A stretch of DNA of 64,000 nt from Doris montereyensis (lineage: Eukaryota; Mollusca; Gastropoda; Nudibranchia; Dorididae). Under the pieces are notes generated by a model, which did not search any database, was not told where the DNA came from, and was given only the letters and a program-made list of their open reading frames with translations. The DNA lies in the NCBI GenBank assembly GCA_037039925.1, contig JAXRKP010000622.1, positions 22,501 to 86,500 of the forward strand. The letters are read 5' to 3'. A program made the translations under genes and the position numbers. Shown here piece by piece: positions 1 to 9,925 of the stretch (its first letter is position 1; each line of letters opens with the position of its first letter).

Positions 1-210
1 GGTCGAGAGGCTGTCACGTTTCCTGTGGACCACCGGCATGAAACAACTGGTAATAATATATTATATTGCCTCCTGTACAGTGCGCTATGTCACAGGATTT
101 TACTCTCCAGCTGGTGATTCCGATACCTATCTTCACTTGGGTCTCGGTGGCGGGGGGTATTCGTGGGGGGTGTATTTATGCGGGGGGGTATTCGTGTAGG
201 GGGGGTATTC

Positions 211-700
211 GTGTTAAGGGTCTTTCCCAATGAACACAACATCGGACCTAGCATTGCCTTGATTAGAACCCACGACTTCCCAACGGCGGTCCCAAGCCTA
301 GCAGCCTAACCACTACGGTCCCAAGCCTAGCAGCCTAACCATTACGGTCCCCCAAGCCTAGCAGCCTAACCACTACGGTCCCAAGCCTAGCAGCCTAACC
401 ACTACGGTCCCAAGCCTAGCAGCCTAACCATTACGGTCCCAAGCCTAGCAGCCTAACCACTACGGTCCCAATCTACCTAAATTCTGCAGATATATTTCCT
501 AACCATTACGGTCCCAAGCCCAACCACTACGGTCCCAAGCCTAGCAGCCAACCACTATGGTCCCAAGCCTAGCAGCCCAACCACTAAGTGGTCCCAAGCA
601 GCCCAACCACTACGGTCCCAAGCCTAGCAGCCTAACCACTACGGTCCCAAGCCTAGCAGCCTTACCACTACGGTCCCAAGCCTAGCAGCCTAACCACTAA
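211..700 (-). repeat. SINE-B head turned into a 29-bp minisatellite
   Basis: On the minus strand this begins as the tRNA-like head of a SINE family (SINE-B) also seen at 10,590, 11,456 and 28,303. From about 286 the head segment is tandemly repeated, with a 29-bp unit (tacggtcccaagcctagcag plus cctaaccac). About a dozen units are present, and several internal ones are shortened or altered between 480 and 600. The repeated segment covers the A-box-like part of the tRNA head, so the array consists of iterated half-promoters. No gene is seen in 1-210. Confidence 0.75.
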
Positions 701-848
701 GCCACCGACGAATTGGAGAGTGAACAAGACGAAAGTAAGGAAAGGGGGATGGGGGGGGGTATTTGTAAAGAGAAGCTGACTACTTTTTTCTTGCGAAGTG
801 GATTGTTCATGCTTTTCTTTGTGTTTGAATTTATATTGTGTTGTTATT

Positions 849-1200
849 TTGATTTGATTTGATTTGATTTGATTTGATTTGATTTTTGATTTGATTTGAT
901 TTGATTTTTACCAACATCCACAATTAAGGTGATCTCGGGGGGTTTTGGAAGGATTTTTATTTTGCCCAGACTACCCTGTAAACAGCCACGTGACTCTTAA
1001 CGTGCACAGTGTTGTGGTCTGCACACAGGACCTCTTTTTATCGTCTGTCTCCGATGAGACTAGGTACTGATCCACGTACCTGGACCAGGAGGGGGGGGGG
1101 GTAGATTTTGCTATTTAAAAAAAACTCGAGAAAATCTTTCAACCGTTGGCGGGACTCGAACTCACTACCTTTTGGTTGAGAGGCCGAAACCTTACAATTA
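849..1200 (-). mobile_element. tRNA-derived SINE, family A, copy 1
   Basis: Reading the minus strand, the element has a tRNA-like head with a B-box-like GTTCGAGTCCC, a body containing CACGTTAAGAGTCACGTGG-type sequence, and an (ATCAA)n tail (TTTGA on the plus strand, 849-908). The same order of blocks recurs at 7,769, 8,657, 10,311, 22,810, 23,006 and 34,588. It is a non-autonomous Pol III-type retroposon with no coding capacity. A G-run near 1,090 and several substitutions show it is old. Confidence 0.85.
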
Positions 1201-1267
1201 ATCCAGTTTTAAGGAATCCGCTGACAGCATCATGAGCCCCGTTGCTTACATTACAGGCACGTCACGT

Positions 1268-2232
1268 CCTGATGCTAAGTTGATGTTCATGGATGAATTG
1301 AGATCTCCTTCTGTTCGTAAGTCAACGACTGGTTTAGTACAATATGGGATAACATTGACAATGATGTTAAGTTGCTGTTCATGGATGAGATCTCCTTCTG
1401 ATCGTAAGTCAACGACTGGTTTAGTACATCTTATTATGCTGGATAACTGGTAACTGTTCGTGACAATGATGTTAAGTTGCTGTTCATGGGTGAATTGAGA
1501 TCTCCTCTGTTCGTAAGTCAACGACTGGTTTAGGATGTTAAGTTGCTGTTCATGGGTGAATTGAGATCTCCTTCTGTTCGTAAGTCAATGACAATATGGG
1601 ATAACATTGACAATGATAAGTTGCTGTTCATGGGTGAATTGAGATCTCCTTCTGTTGTATGTCAAACTGGTTTAGTACACTATGGGATAACATTGACAAT
1701 GATGTTAAGTTGCTGTTCATGGGTGAATTGAGATCTCCTTCTGTTCGTAAGTCAACGACTGGTTTAGTACAATATGGGATAACATTGACAATGGTGTTAA
1801 GTTGCTGTTCATGATGTTAAGTTGCTGTTCATGGGTGAATTGAGATCTCCTTCTGTTCGTAAGTCAACGACTGGTTTAGTACAATATGGGATAACATTGA
1901 CAATGATGTTAAGTTGCTGTTCATGGGTGAATTGAGTTTATCCTTCTGTTCGTGACTCTTAACGTGTAAGTCACGACTGGTTTAGACAATATGGGATAAC
2001 ATTGACAATGATGTTAAGTTGCTGTTCATGAATTGAGGTAATAACACTGGTTTGACAATATGGGATAACATTGACAATAATTAAGTTGCTGTTCATGGGT
2101 GAATTGAGATCTCCTTCTGTTCGTAAGTCAACGACTGGTTTTTATGGGTGACAGTTGCTGTTCATATGGGATAACTGACAATTGACAATGAGATGGGACT
2201 GGTTTAACATTGACAATGATGTTAAGTTGTCA
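1268..2232. repeat. Minisatellite of about 92-bp units
   Basis: About ten irregular units carry the blocks gttaagttgctgttcatggg, tgaattgagatctccttctg, ttcgtaagtcaacgactggt and gggataacattgacaatgat. Units are truncated or rearranged toward both ends (for example 1,500-1,650 and 2,030-2,230). Short open frames across it are by-products of the periodicity. A weak single copy of the gttgctgttca block also occurs at about 2,720. Confidence 0.9.
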
Positions 2233-2326
2233 GAACAAGGCTAAATTTAGGAGGCGGTTTGGGGTGGGGGGTGGGAGGGGGTTATTCATAATGCAAGACT
2301 AGAGATAGTACTACTACGTTATGATT

Positions 2327-2571
2327 ATGGAAGGAAATAACATTCAATAATATGAAAGCCCCACAGGAACAAAAGACGAGACAAATACAAGGAAAACAGA
2401 AGAAAAAAATGCTGGCCACCATGGGGATCGAGCCTATGACCTCTGTGTCGCCACTCTTCGCCCCGCCATGAAAAGAAAGCGTGCTACCAACCGAGCTAGC
2501 TGTCTTTTCTTGTATTTGTCTCGTCTTTGTTCCCATGAGGCTTTCACATTATTTGACGTCATTTCCTTCAC
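2327..2571. mobile_element. TIR-flanked element with internal tRNA-like promoter, copy 1
   Basis: Two inverted arms of about 50 bp (left GGAAGGAAATAACATTC through the AAAGCCCCACAGGAACAAA block; right CGTCTTTGTTCCCATGAGGC through GTCATTTCCTTCAC) enclose a centre whose minus strand reads as a tRNA-like unit, with A-box-like TAGCTCGGTTGGTAGCACGC and B-box-like GGCTCGATCCCC. A second copy lies at 5,992-6,248. The inverted arms are MITE-like, while the internal split promoter is SINE-like. There is no coding capacity. Confidence 0.75.
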
Positions 2572-2989
2572 TTCCGACATGCCCATTACGTCACTACGCA
2601 CGGGACACGCCCCACGTTATAATTAACATTGCTGCCGGTCATACAATATAAATCAAAATAAATCTTTTTCATAAAATTAATGACTGGCTATTGTAAGTTA
2701 CAATGGAGACAATTTTATTAAGTTGCTGTTCAAGGATAAACTGAATATTTTTGTCAATGAAAGATTAGCGAATACGTTATCTGGAAAAGGTTACTAATGT
2801 GCTTGAGGTCAAAGTAAAATCAGTATTTATTTTTTAATTAAGTCAGAGTCTTATGGCTTATGTGAGTTGGAACTGACAATGTCACGTTCTTCGAGTCATT
2901 GATAGTACTTAGATTAACACACGTCGGTTTAGAATTATATTGTCCTAACTACACATTGCCTGGACACACTTGTAGAAAACTGACAGCAA

Positions 2990-3200
2990 ACACAACATGT
3001 CTGGTCTTAAAGTGGAACCACAATAGGAAAAGAGGCAGAGGGAGACGAAAAACAACATGGAGGAGATCAACCCTTCCAGGAAGCTCGGCAGTTCCACCTT
3101 TCCTGGAACCAGACAGGGATGGTGGCGCAAGACCAGAGTGGAGTGGAAAGGCCTCACTGGCGACCTATACTCCACCCGGGGTACAAGGATTTAACTCAAG
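2990..3200 (+). pseudogene. Decayed non-LTR retrotransposon C-terminal fragment
   Basis: The plus strand encodes a basic stretch (KRGRGRRKTTWRR) and then, in another frame, RVEWKGLTGDLYSTRG. This order, with an Arg/Gly-rich stretch before a D/R-x-x-W box, is typical of the extreme C-terminus of endonuclease/reverse-transcriptase LINE polyproteins. A similar pair of blocks occurs at 35,215-35,345. At least one frameshift separates them and no reverse-transcriptase core is nearby. From 3,230 to 3,900 I see nothing recognisable. Confidence 0.4.
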
Positions 3201-3899
3201 TCAACTACGTATTACACCTTACAGTAATGTGTAACTCGTTTTGCGAAAACATGCCCCAAGATTCCCAAGCTGAAAGAGGAATCTGAAGTTAGGACTATTG
3301 ATAACAGTGACTCTGATATCAAATATGACAAGTCCAAAATCGTCAAATGTGTGGTTAGGACTATATCATTCTGAACCGGCGGACAAAACCAAACAAAAAA
3401 ACAAAAAAACCCGAAACACGCTCAGGAAGAAATCGAGTATCGACATCCAGGGTTGCATGACATGGACAGAAAAGGCCTTAGCTTACACTCACACCGGTGT
3501 GTTCATCGTCTGAGGCCATCGTAAAAAGGTAGAGATGCGGGTGACGAAAAGACTTCCAGTAGTATGTGAAAACTGACCCATAGATGCCAGGCAGCACATC
3601 TGGTAATCAAAAACACACAATCTCTATTACCATGCAAAGGAAACAAGCCATCCAAAATCGTACATACATGTATTCGTTCCATAATCACTTGAATCACATA
3701 GTCCACATTAGTACACAAAAGGATGGAAAGACGAAAAGAAAAGATAGATACCTAGAGAGATTTATAAATGATGATAGTATTGATAGACTTAAGAGGTTTT
3801 TTTGTTACTCCTCCTTTACCGTAGATTTTTCTTTTTCCAACTTTATCGAAATGTAACTATTTAAGAGGAGTACAAAGAAAAATTGTTCCAGTGTATCAT

Positions 3900-4345
3900 A
3901 CAAAGCCGAACATCTCTAACTTTGACTGCTGGTCGCTCAGGAACCACTGCACCCACAACCTCCATATTTCGCATGTAGACCTCAAATAGCCTGATTTAGG
4001 TTCTTAGCGAATAAACTCTTGGATCAAATCAGCATTTTAATTGATTGGGAAAAGATTGTTTTGCCTGCGATCCACGAAACTTTTTTATCTTTTATTGTTA
4101 CTAGATCTAATTTCTCGATTCCGGTACAATAAATAACCAGCATAACTTCAGTATCAAGTACTATGAAAGAAAGGCCCGAAAAAGCCGCGATCCTTCAGCA
4201 TCGAGTATTAATTTGGTCGTCTAATAATCGTACTTGGATAACCGTAACTGATACAATGGATGCTCAGTTAACAGCAATCAAAGTTCAAGAGAACCAGTTT
4301 TATAATAAAGACAAATCATAATTCAACATTATTGACGGGCATGCT
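3900..4345 (+). repeat. Dispersed repeat R2, copy 1
   Basis: Homologous to 28,996-29,275, 29,260-30,255 and 57,425-57,815. Shared landmarks in order: ACTTTGACYGC, CTCAGGAACCACTGCACCCA, a block ending in TTGGATCAAATCAG, GATTGGGAAAAGATTGTTTT, CTTTTTATTGTTACTAGATC and a terminal CGGGCATGCTTGT. It is about 430 bp with no coding capacity or terminal inverted repeats that I can see. The class is unknown. Confidence 0.75.
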
Positions 4346-4420
4346 TGTTTCATAATAAAGAAAAAAATTAATTAAAAATTAATGTTCATCCACGATTTGT
4401 GATTTTTCTACCATTTATTA

Positions 4421-4625
4421 GATTTAGATTCTAACAACAATCTAGATGGAGAAAATCTATTTGTAGATCTAGAATCAGGAATGTAATGTTACATGTAGTG
4501 CTAGAGATCTATCTAGATCTAGGTAATGTAAAGTCTCTTTTTGTTTAAAAGATGGAATGCACTGGATCTAGCTCTAGATCTAGAATTGCATGCAGATTTT
4601 AGATCTAGATCTATCTAGACAGACA
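4421..4625. repeat. Cluster of AGATCTAGATCTAG palindromes
   Basis: Overlapping AGATCT/CTAGAT palindromes recur many times within 200 bp. Similar clusters occur at 43,715-43,950 and 49,293-49,403, with isolated ones near 5,577, 15,980 and 44,450. The stretch is self-complementary and AT-biased. No function can be assigned; it may be a degenerate satellite seed. The surrounding 4,345-4,920 holds nothing else recognisable. Confidence 0.6.
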
Positions 4626-4920
4626 TAATAATGATATAGATATCGAAGTTTATGTCTAAATTTCTATGCTCGAGAAAGGATATCCATTTCTTTGATGTTT
4701 ATTAGGCCGAGACAGCTGGGGGACCAATCGATGATGAACCTTGGTTTAAAGAAGTCCGGGATGTTTTTCAAGGTTATCGAACTTCTCAGGTTACTATTGG
4801 GTTCGTAAAATCTTGTGCTCTCTAAATATCGACAATACACATTACTTGTATCAGATTATCTTTCTATCTATCTATCTACAACGTTCACCTTTAGCTTCTT
4901 CTTGAGCCAATCAATGACTT

Positions 4921-5091
4921 CTAGGGTGTGCTTGTTACTGGAGTCCATCTTGGCTGCCTTTGGCATGTCTCCATCGAAAGAACACGCCCCCACAAATAGG
5001 TCACAGGAAACGGCTTGAAGCACGGACACAGGTTCAACTCGTTCAATAGGTTAAGAGACGAGTCCAGATTATCAGCATCGGCCAGGGCCAT
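4921..5091 (-). CDS. Aldolase-like exon 7 (C-terminal)
   Basis: The acceptor is CGCTGACTAG; phase 0. NLDSSLNLLNELNLCP--KPFPVTYLWGRVL aligns with [26 protein letters not shown], so the Arg303 equivalent is kept. The frame then diverges and stops 22 residues later (TAG at 4,923-4,921), short of a normal aldolase tail. The neighbouring frame over the same bases reads KAAKMDSSNKHTLEVIDWLK, which looks like the missing C-terminal helix. This suggests a frameshift or a sequence error just after the GRVLS block. Confidence 0.75.
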   Translation of the reverse strand: MALADADNLDSSLNLLNELNLCPCFKPFPVTYLWGRVLSMETCQRQPRWTPVTSTP

Positions 5092-5991
5092 CTAGTCAGC
5101 GTGAAAAGAATGGGTGAGCAGGGGAGAGAGGAAGGGGTTCAACGTCACAGGTGAAGTCAAAGAACGCAGGACTTCAGGAAAGAATACTGGCACAAGCATA
5201 TATTATAGAGTTCGGAAAAAAAGTTTGGAAAGACTGGACAATATGACAGATGAATCGGTATAGAAAGAGGAAGGTCATCCATTAGGCCACTGATGTGACA
5301 TAGACAGTTGTAGTTGTACCTTTTACTACTATTAAAGGCGTTGTAGCGAAACCGTAGAGTTGAGAGTTTGTTATCACGACAATGTTAAAAACCCCATGGC
5401 CGGCCCAGGTGGGAGGGGAGCGGTGGTTCACAACGTTGAACTCACAAGAACAGTTCTTCACTCTACTTTCCTCACTTGACTCGGGTGTGGATATAGGTAG
5501 CGAAAGATTGTGTCAGAGAGGCTGCTGCACTAACAGGCTTTTGCACTGTATACTTCCTAGAGAGTTTACTCTGGATCTAGATGTTGAAGTAGACTCTAGT
5601 AACACCAAGGCTCGATTATTAAGTATAGCAAGGCTATTTATTATACTCACAGTCAACAAAGAATCAATCGATGAAGAAAATTCACAAATAGATCTAATGT
5701 GGGCTGGCTGACATAAAGACGATGTGAAATCTCACAATACCTTTGTTCTCCCCCTCTTATCGTGGATAACCCCGGCTATTTATAGTTGAAAACAAGATAT
5801 TTCTGGAACAGAAATTTCCATATCGTTCTAAACATTTCGATACAAATTTTTTTTTAGGCTACCCCTTCCAGCTACAAACTTACAGTAAACAGTGCGTCAC
5901 GACCAACACCAACAGGACTTTTCTGCACACTAAAATGATTACGTCATAGACTTAGGATAGACTTAAAGGAGTTTTTTCCTTTCAAACCAAA

Positions 5992-6248
5992 AATGAAGGA
6001 AATGACATTAAATAAAAGTAAAGCCCCATAGGAACAAAGACGAGATAACTACATGACCACCATGAGTATCGAACCCGCGACCCCTGCGTCGGCACCCATC
6101 GCCTCGCCATGAAAGGTAAGCGTGCCACCAACCGAGCTAACTTCACTCAAACACCCAGGGTTTTGTTTGTTTCGGTCTATTCTTTGTATTTGTCTCGTCT
6201 TTGTTCCTATGGGGCTTTAATATCATTCAAAGTCATTTCCTTCACTTT
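5992..6248. mobile_element. TIR-flanked element with internal tRNA-like promoter, copy 2
   Basis: Second copy of the element at 2,327-2,571, in intron 6 of the aldolase-like gene. Arms GAAGGAAATGACATTAAAT and AAGCCCCATAGGAACAAAG pair with GTCTTTGTTCCTATGGGGCT and CATTTCCTTCAC at the other end. The centre, on the minus strand, again carries TAGCTCGGTTGGTGGCACGC and GGGTTCGATACTC, an A-box and B-box pair. Confidence 0.75.
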
Positions 6249-6373
6249 CGACATGCCCCTTGCCCCGTTGTTTGTCAACTAAACATGATTACGTCAATGG
6301 TTTCACTCTTTTAAGGGAATCCCTTCAAAATTTTAAGTAACGATATTGCGATTATATACATGTGATATCATAA

Positions 6374-6450
6374 TGGCCGATAGCTCAGCCGGTAGAGCGT
6401 CTGTCTACCACGCAGGAGGCCCGACTTCGATTCCCATTCCAGGCAATTTT
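6374..6450 (+). repeat. tRNA-like SINE head (degenerate)
   Basis: GATAGCTCAGCCGGTAGAGC is a near-perfect tRNA D-arm/A-box, and ACTTCGATTCCC resembles a B box 40 bp later. The acceptor and T stems do not pair, so this is not a functional tRNA. The following TTTTTCTGGCCCTACTGTTG body suggests a third SINE family. Confidence 0.6.
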
Positions 6451-6784
6451 TCTGGCCCTACTGTTGACCAAGCAGCGAAATGGGTCGCTTAGATATCTAC
6501 GTCTTTTCACGCGTGAAAAGCAATGCCAAATTACCACAATTAAAATCATGCCCTATGCCTAAGGAAATCAGAACTCTACACCTGATTAGCCTACGCTCAA
6601 CTCTGAGTATGAGACTTCCTTTTACTTGTACATAATACAAACCCTTCACTATCCCTGCTACACATTCTTATTATCACCATCTTTTTCTTTCTTTCTTCCT
6701 CCTATCCGTTCTTCTTCTGACTGACATCACACTGTGTTATGCCTTACTCTGTGTTTCGATCTAGATTCTGAATATTTCTCCTTG

Positions 6785-6830
6785 GTTGTCTGACGAAGGG
6801 CTATACCCGAAACGTCACGTGTCTGTTCTG
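6785..6830 (+). other. Hammerhead-ribozyme-like core motif, copy 1
   Basis: CTGACGA, a GGG/CCC stem capped by CTATA, then GAAAC, has the core order of hammerhead ribozymes (CUGANGA - stem II - GAAA). One extra A lies between the core and stem II, and I could not find a pairing stem I. The same block occurs inverted at 44,390-44,435. Such motifs are known from Penelope-like retroelements. Self-cleavage is unproven, and the copy may be dead. Confidence 0.45.
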
Positions 6831-7500
6831 TCTTTATCGGTGGAGTTTGCCACTTATTGTCGTTTTTCTACATTTGACTTGACGTCATGTCGTGTCTGTT
6901 CTGTCTTTATTGGTGGAGTTGTGCCACTTATTGTAACATGTCGTGTCTGTTCTGTCTTTATTGGTGGAGTTGTGCCACTTATTGTCGTTTTTCTACATTT
7001 GACTTGACATGTCGTTCTGTCTGCTGCCTCACCCTCCAAGACAGGTGGCAAGGTTCGCGTCGTGGCCATGCCACTTATTGTCGTCCGGAAGTTTTCTGTT
7101 CTGTCTTTATTGGTGGAGTTGTGCCACTTATTGTCGTTTTTCTACATTTGACTTGACATGTCGTGTCTGTTCTGTCTTTATTGGTGGAGTTGTGCCACTT
7201 ATTGTCGTTTTTCACATTTGACTTGACATGTCGTGTTGTTCTGTTTTATTGGTGGAGTTACACAAAAAATTGTCGTTTTTCTACATTTGACTTGACATGT
7301 CGTGTCTGTTCTGTCTTTATTGGTGGAGTTGTGCCACAAGACATTGTCGTTTTTCACATTTGACTTAAAACGTCGAGATCTTTTTGTTGTTCTGTCTTTA
7401 TTTGTGGAGTTGTGCCACTTATTGTCGTTTTTCTACATTTGGACTGGAATGTCGTGTCTGTTTCTGTCTTTATTTCGCCACTTATTGTGTTTTCTTATTT
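6822..7500. repeat. Tandem repeat of about 71-bp units in intron 6
   Basis: Eight or more units carry CTGTCTTTATTGGTGGAGTT, GTGCCACTTATTGTCGTTTT and CTACATTTGACTTGACATG; some are shortened. The array begins right after the hammerhead-like motif and its unit includes that element's 3' sequence, also seen at 44,340-44,390 and 53,350-53,398. It ends just before exon 6 of the aldolase-like gene. Confidence 0.85.
7028..7071 (-). pseudogene. Duplicated 3' end of aldolase-like exon 6
   Basis: Inside the 71-bp array, the minus strand repeats the last ~35 bases of exon 6 (ATGGCCACGACGCGAACCTT, then the GTCTTGGAGG turn) together with a GTGAGG donor. It lies downstream of the real exon, so it was carried along when the array expanded. 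It has no acceptor of its own. Confidence 0.75.
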
Positions 7501-7542
7501 GACTTGACGTCTACTTCGTTGCTCTACTTGCACCTCACTCAC

Positions 7543-7683
7543 CCCTCCAAGACAGACAGGCAAGGTTCGCGTCGTGGCCATCCACGTGGCCATGGCCATC
7601 TGTTGGAAACTCGTCAGATCCGAGTTGTTCAAGTTCAAGGTAGATGGCGCTGCCCACGGAACAGTCATCCTCAGAATCACAGC
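7543..7683 (-). CDS. Aldolase-like exon 6 (Schiff-base region)
   Basis: Acceptor TTCATTTGCAG, 47 codons, donor GTGAGT (7,542), phase 0 at both ends. The start AVILRMTVPWAAP aligns with GTLLKPNMVTPG, placing Arg where the Schiff-base Lys229 belongs. FQQMAMATWMATTRTLP aligns with EEIAMATVTALRRTVP. It ends in LGG, matching FLSGG but lacking the phosphate-binding Ser. A second copy of the exon's 3' end and donor sits at 7,028-7,071 inside a tandem array. Confidence 0.85.
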
Positions 7684-7768
7684 CTGCAAATGAATCATGT
7701 AATCAGGGCGTTGACGATTTTACAAGTTAATCCTTGCTTTTTTAACTGTATGCCTTGCTACAGTGGGA

Positions 7769-8095
7769 GGGGACTCAGTGGTCCAGAGGCAAGGTGTCGG
7801 CCTCTCAACCGAAAGATAACGGGTTCAAGCCCTGCCAACGGTTGAGAAATTACCCACCCCACCCCTGGTCAAGGTAAGTGGATCGACACCTCGTCCCATC
7901 GAAAACGGACGACAAAAACAACTAGGTCCCGTGGGCAGATCACAATGCTCTGTGCACGTTAAAGATCCTTGGCTGTTTACTCGACAGTCCGCGCAATTTA
8001 AAAAAATCTCCTACCCCCAAACCCCGTAGACAATGAAAAAAACAACAACTATACGAGATCACCATAGTTGTGGATGAACCAGTATTAATCAAATT
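7769..8095 (+). mobile_element. SINE family A, copy 2
   Basis: Full-length layout: tRNA-like head (GACTCAGTGGTCCAGAGGCA; B-box GGGTTCAAGCCC), body with GTGCACGTTAAAGATCC and GGCTGTTTAC, and a degenerate ATCAAAT tail. It lies in intron 5 of the aldolase-like gene, antisense to it. Confidence 0.85.
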
Positions 8096-8656
8096 CATAA
8101 ATCGAAAATAAAGGAATGAGTAAAAATAACAAATGCTCGCAGACGGCAAAACAGCAGTAGACGTTCTAAAAATACTCAGACCCAAGAGTTTATTCGAGAC
8201 ATGATAAAGATATTTGAATTAGGAATAGTAGAATGTTCAAGTAGAAACATAAAAGGAAACAATTCGGAGCTTTTTTTTTGTTTTGTTTTCTTATGTTTTT
8301 TTATCATAAAGACCCTGGGATCTTATTTTGTGTTGAGGATAAAAACAACCCTCCCCCACCAAAGGGGACAAATGAGAGGGGAGTTTTCGGTGGGGTGAAA
8401 AAATAAATAAATAAATAAGTAAATAAACCACCCCCACCCCCACCCTCCCCCTCTGAAAATAAATTATCGACGTCACTATTTCCCCAATATAGAGCAGATT
8501 TTTTTCCCAACATCTGTTGGACTATGTTTACTGGAATGTGTATCTGTTTGCAAGTCATTGTTTCAGTTTCCAGGTCCATCTTTCTACTGCAGTGTCTACC
8601 TCCTCTTAATCATATTATTGTGTCTATAAATTTCTCATATCTCCTCACCTCTTGGG

Positions 8657-8983
8657 GGGATTCAGTAGTCCAGAGCCAAGGTGTCGGTTTCTCAACCAAA
8701 AGGTAGTGGGGTTCGAGCCCCGCCAACGGGTGAAACATTTTCACGAGTTTTTGCGAGAAAAATCTACCCCCTCCCCCCGGCCTAGATAGGTGGATCGAGA
8801 CCTAGTCCCACAGAAGACGGGCGGTAAATAGGAGGTTCCGTTTGCAGATCACAACACTCTGTGCACGTTAAAGATCCCTTGGCTGTTTACATGGCAGTCC
8901 GGGCAAAATTAAAAATCCTACCAAAAACTTCGAGATCACCTTAGTTGTGGATATGGGTAAATCAGATCAAATCAAATCAAAAA
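8657..8983 (+). mobile_element. SINE family A, copy 3
   Basis: Near-complete copy with B-box GGGTTCGAGCCCC, the GTGCACGTTAAAGATCCCTT block, and a tail of three ATCAAA units. The tail ends 6 bp from the donor of aldolase-like exon 5, so the insertion sits essentially at the splice site. Its sequence is closest to the family consensus among the copies here. Confidence 0.9.
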
Positions 8984-8989
8984 CCTCAC

Positions 8990-9187
8990 CTCTTGGCGGA
9001 CGTTATGGTCTGATAGGGCCTTAACAAGCGTAGCTAGGACTTCTTGCATGACATTCAAGAATGTACGAAGGTCACGATCATAATCGGGAGACTCGTTTTG
9101 AATCTCTATGGATATGATGGGAACGAGACCATGTGTTTGACTGATGCTTGCAAAACGAGACACTGTGTTAGCGCAATGTTGGCAAGC
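8990..9187 (-). CDS. Aldolase-like exon 5 (RFASISQTHGLVPI)
   Basis: Acceptor TATGTCTTCACAG, 66 codons, donor GTGAGG (8,989), phase 0 at both ends. ANTVSRFASISQTHGLVPI and VLATLVKALSDHNV align closely with the family strand and helix. In canonical enzymes the strand continues with EPEI; here it is SIEI, so Glu187 is Ser. The donor abuts the (ATCAA)n tail of a SINE-A copy (8,657-8,983) only 6 bp away. Confidence 0.92.
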
Positions 9188-9571
9188 CTGTGAAGACATA
9201 AAGATAAAGATGGATTTATAGTCCGTATCCCCGCACAAGTGCAGGCTCATCGACTGTACATCTTTTATCCCCCAGCAGGCCATTTCATTCAAAGTCCTTC
9301 TCAACTGCCTGAGGAGCATACAGTACACGAGCTTCTTACGCTTTTTATACTAACACTCTGACAAGATCTTTCCCTACCTATAGCTAGGTACTCATTCACA
9401 ACTGAGTTAAGTGAGGAAAGGAAAGCTCCTGAGACGACAACACTGCGAAAAAACAACCCTACCTGTGCCAACGTGGGGCTTGAACTTGAACCAGCGTCGT
9501 CGTGGTTACCAGCTCACAACACCTTTGTTTATGAATGCCACACGACATCAGTGCAAAAGTTGAGAAACACG

Positions 9572-9925
9572 ACGTTCTAAAAGACGTGTACAGCTTTTTG
9601 TTAACGACAGACGTTCTAAAAGATGTGTACAGCTTTTTGTTAACGACAGACGTTCTAAAAGATGTGTACAGCTTTTTGTTAACGACAGACGTTCTAAAAG
9701 ACGTGTACAGCTTTTGTTAACGACAGACGTTCTAAAAGATGTGTACAGCTTTTGTTAACGACAGACGTTCTAAAAGACGTGTACAGCTTTTTGTTAACGA
9801 CAGACGTTCTAAAAGATGTGTACAGCTATTTTGTTAACGACAGACGTTCTATTAAAAGATTATGTACAGCTTTTTGTTAACGACAGACGTTCTAAAAGAT
9901 GTGTACAGCTTTTTGTTAACGACAA
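9572..9925. repeat. 39-bp minisatellite in aldolase-like intron 4
   Basis: Nine units contain GACGTTCTAAAAGATGTGTA, CAGCTTTTTGTTAACGACA. Units differ by single bases and small indels. The core AACGACAGACG also occurs in the 70-bp array at 12,190. There are no spacers, so it is not CRISPR-like. Confidence 0.9.

Noticed and set aside
2282..2536. 84-codon minus-strand open frame
   Set aside because: It lies within the TIR-flanked tRNA-derived element, including its promoter boxes.
5382..5711. 109-codon plus-strand open frame
   Set aside because: Part of it resembles 21,225-21,385 at nucleotide level, suggesting a repeat; no protein family seen.
6374..6450. Functional tRNA gene
   Set aside because: A and B boxes are present, but acceptor and T stems do not pair; a SINE head is more likely.
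9188..9328. Coding extension upstream of aldolase-like exon 5
   Set aside because: The frame is open, but the acceptor at 9,188 is strong and the exon 4-5 join matches the family exactly, leaving no room for extra residues.
9572..9925. CRISPR-like regular repeats
   Set aside because: The units are contiguous with no unique spacers, and the host is eukaryotic; it is a minisatellite.
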